DNA from: Ceriagrion tenellum
Taxonomy: Eukaryota; Arthropoda; Insecta; Odonata; Coenagrionidae
DNA: 64,000 nucleotides
Assembly: GCA_963169105.1 (NCBI GenBank)
Contig: OY720634.1
Span: forward strand, 112,590,281 to 112,654,280
Reading direction: 5' to 3'
The notes under the pieces are model-generated. The model ran no database searches, was not told the origin of the DNA, and was given only the letters and a program-made list of their open reading frames with translations. Position 1 is the first letter of the stretch, and each line of letters starts with the position of its first letter. Both the position numbers and the translations under genes were made by a program. Positions 33,172 through 42,178 of this stretch are shown piece after piece.

Positions 33172-33404
33172 GAGTTTATTTGTACCCATCTGTTCGGCAG
33201 TGTATCTCTCTTATTTCATTGCATCTGTCAGACCTAGAAATGTAGTGAGGCGTCATGATAATATTCTCTGCGTCGTTCTGAAACTCTCCACTTCTGAATT
33301 TCTCAAGCAGCCTAACCCTAGCGTGCAGTCTCCGAGTCTCTAGGGGCTCCCAACTTAATCCCTCTAACAGTTATGAAACACTGTGTGTTCACTAGCATAA
33401 TGGG

Positions 33405-33950
33405 TATGCTACAAATGCTACAGAAACTACTACAATAATCCATAACGTGACAAAAGAGTCATGTAGGGAATGTGCAAAACATGGTGGTAGCACTACTCGG
33501 CAGATTTACAAACATGCATTAGGGTGTACACGAATTAATCAGCTATACTATCTGTCAACTAAACTAATTCATAGTCTTAACGCAGCTATTATGGTCTCTT
33601 ATCGATCGCGGACAAAACGACATTTTAAAACTTTCTATTCTACAATCTATTTCCCTTATGTTATTCTCCTGAGCTGATCTACCCTAGTATTTTGGAGTTG
33701 GTAAGATATGGAAAACTTCGTCTCAAAATAAATAGGTTTTAAATATACGTAATAGATTGAGTAGAATTTTCAAACTCTGAAAGCGATTCCCACCCAAGTT
33801 GTTCCGAGAGGTCAGTAACACTAACGAGGCTATCACAACGGCCTTTCGCATATCTTGCTGATCTTCTCTGCACGCGTTCTAACTCCGGATTGATGGCCAC
33901 AGAAGATGATGACGACTTGACTCTCGAAAGAGACACTTTGCGAACCAAGT
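33405..33950 (-). mobile_element. LINE 3' end with RT terminus
   Basis: Minus strand: LERVQRRSARYAKGRC, VTDLSEQLGWESLSEF, then after a frameshift RIESFKMSFCPRSIRDHNS. These are the VQRRAARF, LGW..L..R and SF.PRTIRDWN blocks of CR1/L2-like reverse transcriptase ends. About 250 bases of 3' UTR follow and match, inverted, the copy at 57.4-57.9 kb. Confidence 0.8.
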
Positions 33951-34300
33951 CTCATTCACAAGCTTTTACCTACTCTTCCCCATCTTCCCTTGCGGTGACA
34001 AGACAGACAGCCTTCAGCCGGCCGCAGAAGGGCGCGCACAAGCTGTACCGACCCCGCCCTCCATCGAATTCCCACGGGGGGGCATGCAATGGGCCGCGGC
34101 CCGATTCGTCGTCTCCCATTTTATCGCATTTGCTTCGCCTATGTTATTTCCGCCGTCTCTTCCGCTTGCTCTCGCCAAAACCCTAGCCATTTTGGCAGGG
34201 CTGCCAAAAGACTACGTCGAGCAGATGCAATCCGCGAATTCAACACTCCCAACCCACCTCCCACCCCACACTATAAAACGTTTGTTCCGGTGCAAGGGAG
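33951..34300. other. GC-rich island, possible promoter
   Basis: Contains CCACGGGGGGGCATGCAATG and GGGCCGCGGCCCG. Plus-strand frames of 71 to 98 codons overlap here in different phases and look compositional. It lies directly upstream of a TATA box and a small ORF, which argues for a promoter role. Confidence 0.35.
34272..34278 (+). promoter_or_regulatory. TATA box
   Basis: TATAAAA in CACACTATAAAACG at the 3' edge of the GC island. A start site 25-30 bases downstream would fall near 34,300-34,308 (AGATAAGCTTCACC), leaving a leader of about 40 bases before ATG 34,347. A plain match; no initiator consensus of note. Confidence 0.35.
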
Positions 34301-34346
34301 ATAAGCTTCACCGTGGCCTTTAAAACGTTCCCTGGCCCGTGTTAAA

Positions 34347-34505
34347 ATGGATAGGTTTTCCCACGGCATTTTGGATAATGGGAGGAATTCGAAACGTAAC
34401 CAGGAACGGGTTCCAGTGAGGGTGGAATTTTGTAGCGTTTTCCTAGCTGTTTTTTTCAATGTGAATATAAGTTTTGTGGTAAAATATAGTGAGAGAAGCG
34501 CTTAA
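34347..34505 (+). CDS. 52-codon ORF downstream of TATA box
   Basis: ATG in a strong insect context (GTTAAAATGG) opens 52 codons. Starts MDRFSHGILDNGRNSKRN and ends with a hydrophobic run FCSVFLAVFF...ISFVV, then SERSA. As an unspliced gene it would be a small protein with one C-terminal membrane segment. There is also a possible donor, TTCCA|GTGAGGG, after codon 23, making it a first coding exon ending QERVP. No family recognised. Confidence 0.33.
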   Translation: MDRFSHGILDNGRNSKRNQERVPVRVEFCSVFLAVFFNVNISFVVKYSERSA

Positions 34506-34559
34506 ATATTCAAACTTAATAGTAACCCGTTCTTAGCCAAACTGAGCGTTCGCAGCAAA

Positions 34560-34990
34560 ACTTGAAAAGCCAGGTTAAGCATTAGAGATGCTATGAGTAT
34601 GCGATTTCTCGGAAGTGATAGCAGTAAAAATAGGAAGGTTAGAAATAGAAATGAGAGCGTAATCAAAGAATGCGGAATGGATGCTCCGGTAGCACATACG
34701 TACAAAACTATTTCATAATATAAAAGATTGGGCCATGTGAAGAGAATGATTGGGAGTCGAATAACAAAGCGGATTTATGATAGATGAATGAATAACGCGA
34801 GAGGAAGGGGTAGACCGAGAAAGTCATGGGTAAATGCGGTAGAAGATCCTCTTAAGAGATGAAATACTATGAGCATTAATAACAGGAGGGTGTGAATGAA
34901 GCAACGCGTTATTGTAACTGAAGCGAATGGAACAAACAAAGATAGGGCATGTGGGAGGAAATAACGGAAGAAGAATCAGCTTTACAGACA
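34560..34990 (+). mobile_element. LINE C-terminal region
   Basis: Reads MRFLGSDSSKNRKVRNRNES, then RLGHVKRMIGSRITKRIY, then ARGRGRPRKSWVNAVED. Blocks MRFLRR..G.TR.DR.RNE, RWFGHV.RM and RGRPRK.W.DA are the usual last part of this LINE type. Stops and small frameshifts are present. Same protein type as the copies at 15.7, 25.7 and 52.5 kb, though more like the FGHV subgroup. Confidence 0.78.
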
Positions 34991-35419
34991 ATACACCGAT
35001 AACTGAACTGAACTTGGTAAACAGAGCCTAACCTCAAGGGGAATTAAGAAATGAGTATCTTTGTATGCATAAGTACTGTTTTCAGTAACTGGCGAAGACA
35101 AGCACTATAAGCACGAGGGAGTTAGCTCATGAACCGTGTTTCTGTGGTTATCCGATACCAGACCAATACATGAAGAAGTCAGTCATCAAGTACAGATCAG
35201 ACGCAGTGCGTTTTAACTACTCACATGCTGACAAATTTCACCACCCTGCTCTGCTAACATAACAGAGTATAGCCCTCTGAATACGACGAGCGACAGGTTT
35301 CGAGAATTAATTCGACTCGAAACATGATTAATCCACTGTCATTCGCACATGAAAATTCCGCCTAATGATTTTTTTTTACTTTGATAATGATTCGCCATTA
35401 AAACATGAAACACACTCAC
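34991..35419. other. No gene recognised
   Basis: Mixed AT-rich DNA leading to the splice-like element at 35,420. Would be intron of a minus-strand gene if that is real. Confidence 0.35.
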
Positions 35420-35472
35420 CGAAGACCTCCAGACGCCACTCACGGAATTCCAATAAAGTATTCTGAACTCAC
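35420..35472 (-). other. Possible recursive-splice exon (RS-exon)
   Basis: On the minus strand a strong pyrimidine tract (TTATTTTTCTCTTTATTTCAG) with CTAAT 29-33 bases upstream of the junction leads directly to GTGAGTTC, so CAG|GTGAGT is both acceptor and donor. 53 bases later a second donor, TCTTCG|GTGAGTGTG, closes a short exon. That is the layout of recursive splice sites with an RS-exon in long insect and vertebrate introns. The 53-base exon is open in one phase only (EFRILYWNSVSGVWRSS). It may alternatively be an ordinary microexon. Implies that a long minus-strand intron spans this point. Confidence 0.45.
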
Positions 35473-36280
35473 CTGAAATAAAGAGAAAAATAAGAATGGC
35501 ATTAGAGGAAAAATAAAGAAAGTCGGATGTAATAGATATAGCAAAAACAAGGTGAAATATTAATTAGGAGGCTCGTTAACGGCAACGAAGATACCCATAC
35601 ACGTCGCAGATAACATTTCTTGGCTTTTAGCTAAAACAAATTATCATGACAAATACATGAAGACCCTATGCACCACAAATAATTTTAAGAGATGAAAGAG
35701 GGTTCTTTTATTATAACAGATAATTAAAACAAACTTCCTATTCTACAAATAGAAAATTATATCCTCCAAAGAACATTGCACTAACACGAACAACATAATC
35801 TATTCGAATAATTTACAACAAATACGATTACATATAATTTCAGTGCCACGAGGAATTGGGGGAAAAAAGAAAAATGGGAATAAGGAAAGAGGTGAAAAAA
35901 TCAATTCCACTCAAATAATATTCATTATCAACACACTAGGAATATTTGCGTAATAAGGACTAGAGTGCTTCAAAATACTGGTAGCTTGGAGCGCTCCTCC
36001 AAAACACTCAGACAATGGGCAATACTCGCTGGCAAACAATTGGGACGAACCCTATCAAAGCCGATCGGGCTCACCTCACTCCATTTAAATGATATGATTA
36101 AGTATATCATTCATTCATAAGGTATTGTAGCAGCCGACTGGCAAGTTTTTCACTTTTCAGGTCGTCTTTTCACCATCTAGCACAACATTTAATTGGCAGC
36201 AATCAAGCATCCCATACGCTCTTCGCGCACTCTGTCTAAATGTGGACAATATTTCCGATGCTCAATCTTAGCCCCAATGC
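35473..36280. other. No gene recognised
   Basis: AT-rich, apart from the branch-point and pyrimidine tract of the splice-like site at its left end. Confidence 0.4.
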
Positions 36281-36815
36281 GCTCATCAAGCGATCTCTCC
36301 CCAAACTGCCTCTTCGATATGAACAACCTCTCAATCCGTCATACACCCCCACTTTTGATACCTTATCCGAATCTTACCACAACGCTAAGTTCTTAAATTT
36401 TGGACAAAATACTGGAAACGAGGGCTAAAAAAACAACTCGTCGCCTACTTCGAAAATCCCTAGCCAATAATGCTGACCGATTTCAGAAATTTCAAAAAAA
36501 TAAACGTAAATTACGATGATCTCTAATCCTCGATATTTTAGCGTATGTACCGACAGAGCCAATTCTACAGCTACGCACTCGAAAATAAAATCACTAGCAT
36601 ACTAGAGATGAAATGTGCTTATCAAGCGTTCTCTCCCCTAGCTGCCTCTTCGATATGAAGCACATCATGCATCCATTTTTGATATGTTATCCGATTTCAG
36701 AAATTTCAAACAATAAACGTAGAATACGATGATCTCTAATTCTAGATATTTTAGCAAATGCAGCAACAGAGCCCATTCTACAGCTACGACTCCAAAATAA
36801 AATCAATAGCATAAC
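36281..36815. repeat. Tandem duplication with internal deletion
   Basis: GCTCATCAAGCGATCTCTCC (36,281) matches GCTTATCAAGCGTTCTCTCC (36,618), and CCGATTTCAGAAATTTCAAA occurs at 36,478 and 36,692. The offset is 337 at the left and 214 at the right, so about 123 bases are missing from the second copy. Both go on through ACGATGATCTCTAAT and TTCTACAGCTACG. No gene. Confidence 0.85.
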
Positions 36816-36874
36816 CAAAAAATTCTTTTTTATAAGAATTCGTCCGTGAAGAGTTTTAACTCTTAAAAGCATGA

Positions 36875-37170
36875 GGTGAAGCGGTGTACGGGTCAGAAAC
36901 GTGGACCCTGAGAACTGAGGCGGCAGTCGTTCAAAATTTGGGGTGGAGTAGGATTACGAAGGGGCGGTGGAAGGAAAGGAAGACAAACAAGGAAGTGCTT
37001 GATATGGTCGATGAGGAAAGGAAAATCCTGCATGAGTTTGGGAAAAGGGTAAGTAGGTGGCTGGAAGAGGTAAGGAGGGGCGAATAGAATACGTTTCATG
37101 GACGGGATGAGAGGCCCCTAAATAGAGAGAACAAACGATGAGATGAAGTAAGAAATAGGAAAGGAAGATA
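36875..37170 (+). mobile_element. LINE C-terminal fragment
   Basis: Reads VYGSETWTLRTEAA, then KTNKEVLDMVDEERKILHEF and SRWLEEVRRGE. The YGSETWTL, TNEEVL, V.EER.L..... order is intact, although the EMW.WRRM block between them is replaced by a shifted frame (GWSRITKGRWKE). Rich in AG. Confidence 0.75.
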
Positions 37171-38961
37171 GGGCCCTAAATAGGAAAAAATCGACAGGAT
37201 TTTTCACAAAATCCCATTTAAATCTACCTCAACCGGTAGGTAAGCTTAACAATAACAAGCAAAAGTATCATCTCCAATTATGAAGTCTAAGAAAAATCTT
37301 AAGATTTGATACATTAGAGATCGTTTAAAAATGAAATTATTATTCCTACACGCTTGGTATACCATGGATAATAAAAATGAGCGCAATATTCCGAAAATAA
37401 GATGAAATTTTAATTACTCAATTAAGATGTAGTACATCAAAACCCTAGTCTTAATTAAAGGCGTTCCCATTCATGTCAAATTTTGCACATAATTACCCGT
37501 ATTTAAATATTCTAATTAAATGCAATCTCGCCCCAGCCTTACGGATTGTCTAGGTGTAATGATCACTACGTAACAAATAGAAGCTCGTGCGTTCTAAATT
37601 GAACACACTTTATATTCGCCACTCTCCGGCGCAAGTAAACTTCTTCCCGCGGCGAACACATTTTTTACAGCCGCAAGCCACATCCATTTTGGGCAACCAG
37701 ACGCGGTCTTAGGTAGATTTGAAAAAAAATAAATAAATAGTAAAGGCCAGTAATTAATACTTGAGCACCAATAAGAGACCCCATCCAATGGATTAAGACT
37801 CACAAATTTACGTTTTCAAATTCAAAGTTTTCTATTTTTTGGGTCCACCCATGCGATCCGGGCCTCAATTTGCGAGCCCTTGTTCGCTACCGTGATTAAA
37901 ATAAAAAATATTGTTACAAAAAATGAACTAACTTTCCTCGAACTGCTTCGGGATAAAAACTAAGAGCTCTCGGATCGTAAACCACCGGCAATAACCGCAG
38001 AAGAAATAAGTAAGAACTTCCACCGAATAGTAGACCTCGTTAAAAAGTTAGGGAAATTAAATTAAAGGAAAAAATTAAAGGCAGGCCCTCATTTTTTGCC
38101 CATTACAGCAACACGTAAGAACATTAGCAGATTAAATTTCACAAATAAAAGCTTTAGTGTTGGAGGAAAAATACCGGAACTGCTGGAATGAATATTACCC
38201 TGACGTCTTTCTACTGAAAGTTAATTGAATTCTACAAAAAAATAAACATATAATCAACCACAACAAGTGCCAAATAATTATGGATCAGCAAGGCGGAAAA
38301 TGAGATAAAATTTTACAGGAAAGATTTATACTTAGACTGCGCCAGAATTCTAGCCTCACAATTACGCAGATATGAAAAAGGGCATTGCTGAAAACCAAGG
38401 CGGTGTTAATTAAGGTGGAAGCTGGGTAGCACCCCAATACAAAGACGGGATTAAAGTTTTCCTTTGTGATAACATTAAAACGGCCAACCTTTACCTTCAT
38501 TTCAAGATTGCTATAATATAAGGATAAGCAACGGTAAGACGTAATCAAGATCCTTACAAGTATAATTTATATTGTAGTTTCCTAAGCTTCTATAAAAATT
38601 AAATTAATGTATTAATAAATAATACACCGAGATGCCCCGCAGGGCAAGAAACTACGATACATGATAACTAACAATAAGAGCAGTGCAAAAATGTACACGA
38701 GCAGCCAATATCATAAAGTGCAGATAAAGTAGAAACTACGGGTATTTAGTACGCCGAAAACTATTTCGGAAGAATATGGCCCATTTTTAGGGCAACCCAT
38801 ATGTTAAGAAAATCCTTCTTGGGTTACACACCGGTTCAACGATTCGGTAAGCGTCTCGATCAGCATCATTAGAGCAATAAAAATTACACAATATTGTCCA
38901 CCTTTAATAACCAACCGGTACACTTTTAACCAGTGACCACCTACTTACATATGGCGTCCAA
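37171..38961. other. Gene-poor AT-rich stretch
   Basis: About 1.8 kb with only short frames (87 codons at most, minus, 38,285-38,548) and no repeat shared with the rest of the window. Confidence 0.45.
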
Positions 38962-39010
38962 ATTTTGGTAATGTTTACAGCCCTGATGATGGCGAGCGAC
39001 AAGCATACCG
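38962..39010 (+). ncRNA. Hammerhead-like remnant
   Basis: CCTGATGATGGCGAGCGACA, then AGCATACCGAAACGTTTACC. CTGATGA and GAAA are intact and the extra T after the box is present. Stem II is reduced to two G-C pairs and stem I is poor, so probably inactive. Immediately upstream of a LINE fragment. Confidence 0.35.
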
Positions 39011-39339
39011 AAACGTTTACCCAGTGTATGTAACCCGAGAATAATTTACTTATTCCATTCGCTGGGAAAGAATTAGTTCATATTTTAGCCATACGTTTTC
39101 TGCAAAGCTTCAACCGAGTCGAACTGCCTCGTAAACTAATAATGGTCGCGCGTATGTATTAGATGACATCAGGGGCTTTCTTCCACATTTTTCAAACATC
39201 AAGATAGATAAACGAACTATACACCAGCAACATTCCGAGCATTTACGAATAACGACTAAAGGAAACGAAAAATGTCGATAAAGCCCAAATGAGGGTTTCT
39301 CGAGAGGAAAAAAACAAGTAATGAACAAATCCTTTGCCC

Positions 39340-39870
39340 TCCTGTAGTGGCTTCCATTAAAAAATTGGCAAAACGGCTTTCAGAAAAGCGTGGAAATACC
39401 CTAAGGCCCTCAAAAACGTTTCTTTTCCCTTGTTATACCCCACTTGGAACACGCTTCCACTATTTAGGAACCTAATGAGGTAGGCAGCAGAGTTCGAAAA
39501 CGTGCAACGAAAATTGGCAAGACACGTTTAAGTCCGCCATGATAAATTCGTTAGTGTTACTGACCTTTTGCGACAAGTGGATGGGAATCGCTATCAGATA
39601 GTCGATTAAAACTTAGGTTTTATTTGTTATGCAATATCCAAACCAATTTACTTGCTGATGAAATTAAGAGTATCTGACGAACTCTGACATACTACAATTG
39701 TAAGATCATGAGAAAAAAATTAAGGAAATAGACAGCAGAACGGAAAGATTTAAAACGTCAATTTCACCACGAACGATAAGAGACCATATCATCTGACATA
39801 AGACATTTAAATAACGTTTTGTCAGAGGCTGCTGTATTTCCAATAATAAATTGAGCACCCTATTGGCCGC
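39340..39870 (+). mobile_element. LINE 3' end with RT terminus
   Basis: Reads LVIPHLEHAST (normally LVRPHLEYAS), ENVQRKLARHV, KFVSVTDLLRQV, then FKTSISPRTIRDHI. These are four C-terminal CR1/L2-like RT blocks in order, with a few stops between. A 3' UTR of about 80 bases follows. The catalytic YADD region is not present. Confidence 0.8.
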
Positions 39871-40823
39871 ACCCACTACTACTGCTTTCTTAACCCTTCT
39901 AAGAAGAGAAGAAACGTAGTGATAAGATCAACTTAAGCGATGAATCCCAAAAAGAGTATACGTCATTTTATTAGAAATCGAAAACCTAGAAAATCTGATG
40001 AATAAATATGCCAATAGTTTACCGCTTGAAGGCCCTAAAGCCGAACAAACGATCGTCGGTATATTCCTCGGAAAGGGTGCGACAAAACTCAGCAACCCAG
40101 CCTATGATAATCCAGGAGATAATATAATTATACTGCCCACGAATAATTTAATCCACACACTAGAGTCATTCGAATTTTAAGCACTCACATTCGGCAGTAA
40201 TTAATGATAAATACCAAGGGACAAGAGAATATCATACATGTCACCTAAATAAAAGCAAACGAGAGAGAGCGACAAAATTATCGCAGATAATATTCATACC
40301 ATTAATAATGAATCGCAAATTAATAACAGCACGTATCTAGATGGGGTAATTACTTAAATAATTTTCATTATAAATTTTTCTCTTAACACAATGGAAGGAT
40401 GCATACATATCCGAGCTAAAATATTCCTCAGATAATTACAGAATGTTTCCAATTGTTCACTGTCGGAAGGATCGACTCCCAACGGGCAAACGCAAAGGTG
40501 ACCTTAATAATAATTTCCTTGATTAACAATGGTCCTTCCGCTGAATAACGTTTAAGCGTTCACTGCTATGAAAAATCTTGAATTAAATCACTTGCAATCT
40601 TAAAAAATTAGGGATTCCTAACACCTAGATCTCGTCAAAAGATTAACAAAATTGTGTAGTTTTTATGCTTTCCCGATTATTTTTGTTTACATCATATTGT
40701 AACCGCAGTAATTTTTTTCAGAATCGCAAAAAACCTTCCGTTGTGAATGAATTTCAAACGGACCACGTGAAAGAAATGAGACAAATTGAAGACTTACGTT
40801 GATATGTTTACTTTATCACTTAG
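39871..40823. other. No gene recognised
   Basis: AT-rich. A 60-codon frame at 39,998-40,180 (includes VGIFLGKGATKLSNPAYDN) is mildly protein-like but has no context. Confidence 0.35.
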
Positions 40824-40964
40824 ATTTCATTCGTATGAAAGCATATAATCGTACCATTATCAATGAAATATTTAATTTATGCTTCCTAGAACTTAGAATT
40901 TCATTCGTATGAAAGCATATAATCGTACCATTATCAATGAAATATTTAATTTATGCTTTCTAGA
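40824..40964. repeat. 67-bp direct repeat, period 74
   Basis: ATTTCATTCGTATGAAAGCA at 40,824 and 40,898; both copies run to TTATGCTT(C/T)CTAGA and differ at one base. ATTCGTATGAA is itself palindromic in part. Recent duplication, no ORF. Confidence 0.93.
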
Positions 40965-41104
40965 GCTGCTGAAATTAAAATGTATAATTCGAATATGGTC
41001 TCGATTATGACTGGGGAACTATCTCGCTCAAGCTACCTTAAGGACAAACACCTACGAAACTAAAATAAGGACAATTGTGTGAAATTAAGAGTGGGAAAAT
41101 CATT

Positions 41105-41178
41105 CGCCTGGACTAGGAATCGAACCCAGATCCCTCGATTTCGCGCCGAGTTCTCAAAACAATTTAGTTACCCAGGCG
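41105..41178 (-). tRNA. tRNA-like SINE module, decayed (pseudogene-like)
   Basis: 74-base block whose ends CGCCTGG and CCAGGCG pair perfectly. Box B GGGTTCGATTCCTAG has one change in the T stem (CTAGG vs CCCAG). The D arm is altered (AACTAAATTGTTTTGAGAAC). The same non-canonical base before the anticodon position as in the second module. Not a functional tRNA gene. Confidence 0.5.
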
Positions 41179-41431
41179 TCCTCATTGACTGTGAATCTAA
41201 TGGAGGCTTTAAGGAGCAAGTTGCCCTCACAGGTACCGTGCATATGATGCCGGAGGTACCCGTATGCGAGCGCTAAGCGCCACAGTCCACGGGGTAAAGC
41301 CCAACTTTAACCACAAAGGTGTTTACTTTGGACATTTTCAAAAAACCACGGAACTAGCCGCGTAGTTACTTCAACGGAGTCTCCCGCTAGTGATCACACA
41401 ATTGTGTGAAATTCACAGTGGAAAAATCATT

Positions 41432-41505
41432 CGCCTGGACTGGGAATCGAACCCAGGTCCCTCGATTTCGCGCCGAGAGCTCTAACTAATTAAGCTATCC
41501 AGGCG
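41432..41505 (-). tRNA. tRNA-like SINE module, near-complete cloverleaf
   Basis: Acceptor stem CGCCTGG/CCAGGCG is perfect. D arm GCTT/GAGC, anticodon stem CTCGG/TCGAG (one G-T), T arm CTGGG-TTCGATT-CCCAG perfect. Box A TAGCTTAATTAGTTAGAGC and box B GGTTCGATTCC are near or at consensus, so pol III transcription is plausible. The anticodon loop is CGCGAAA; the universal U33 is G, and one extra T joins T arm and acceptor. Both argue for a SINE module, not a working tRNA gene. If read as a tRNA the anticodon would be CGA, but the short variable arm does not fit serine. Confidence 0.6.
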
Positions 41506-41629
41506 TACAAAAAATAAAAATAAGGAGAATGGAAAAACGTTTAACACCGACAGACTTTTTCTTATTTGAATACGTCAATACATACGCCAGGTCTCCCTAG
41601 AATATAACACCATATGAAATCCGAGAATA

Positions 41630-42178
41630 CGAGGGTTGCCTAAAAAGCAATGCCTCATATTTTTCAATATTAACAGAAATCAGTGTGTTGAAACGGTCGA
41701 CGAGGGACGCATCTCCATTGGTTGAAGAGCCTTACCAGGTTATCACGACGCTACCGTATCTTACACCTGAGTGCTCTGGCCAATTTCCTAGACTCTGCAG
41801 AGAACAGACTGCGAAATCAGTCTCGCAAATACCAGTCAGCACGAACTAAAGACGTTAAAGGATGTAAATCGCCAAATAATTACTCTTCTTTACTGATCCA
41901 TTTTAATAATGACACCAAGTACTTCCCCACATTACTACATTGGCCGACGAAGAGGTGAATAGCGCACTAAAACATGGCTCCAGAGCGAAGACTGATATCG
42001 ACTGGGCATATACGCCCTAGTGAACCACTAGATGAAAACAATTGAACGTGAGGGAGATTATGTGCAAAATAGAGTGAGGAGATAAAAACATCATTTTTTC
42101 CGATATGTAAATTTTAATTTGTGGAATAAATAGCATTTGAGAAAAAAGTGTGAGGCAAAACTATTTGGGCAATCCTAG
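41630..42178. mobile_element. Mariner-like non-autonomous element
   Basis: TA at 41,628-41,629 and 42,179-42,180 flank inverted ends CGAGGGTTGCCTAAAAAGCA and (inverse) CTAGGATTGCCCAAATAGTT. Terminal repeats are about 35 bp with mismatches. TA duplications and a GGGTTGCC-type end are hallmarks of mariner elements. At 549 bp it is far shorter than a full element (about 1.3 kb), and only short frames remain (78 codons, plus, 41,722-41,958), so it is internally deleted. Confidence 0.75.

Larger units (their letters stand above)
32840..33395 (-). mobile_element. LINE 3' end, FFPRTI family, copy 3, interrupted
   Basis: Aligns on the minus strand with the copies at 21.1, 25.3 and 56.7 kb, from the tail GTAGATGTAGATATG at 32,840 to about 33,395. 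The alignment breaks at 33,034-33,171, where 138 bases are inserted between two copies of the site (GAGTTTTGTACCTATC at 33,018-33,033; GAGTTTATTTGTACCCATC at 33,172-33,190). Coding sequence is degraded. Confidence 0.75.
41070..41510. mobile_element. Composite repeat with two tRNA-like modules, copy 2
   Basis: Both modules here point to the minus strand. Order on plus: leader (AATTGTGTGAAATT), tRNA-like block 41,105-41,178, central block (GAGCGCTAAGCGCCACAGTC), a tail (ACTTCAACGGAGTCTCCC), leader again (ATTGTGTGAAATTCACAGTG), tRNA-like block 41,432-41,505. All blocks recur at 12.3-12.7 kb in a different relative orientation. Likely a dimeric or nested tRNA-derived SINE. Confidence 0.75.

Noticed and set aside
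41432..41505. Functional tRNA gene
   Set aside because: U33 replaced by G, an extra base before the acceptor stem, and it is part of a repeated composite element; listed as a SINE module instead.
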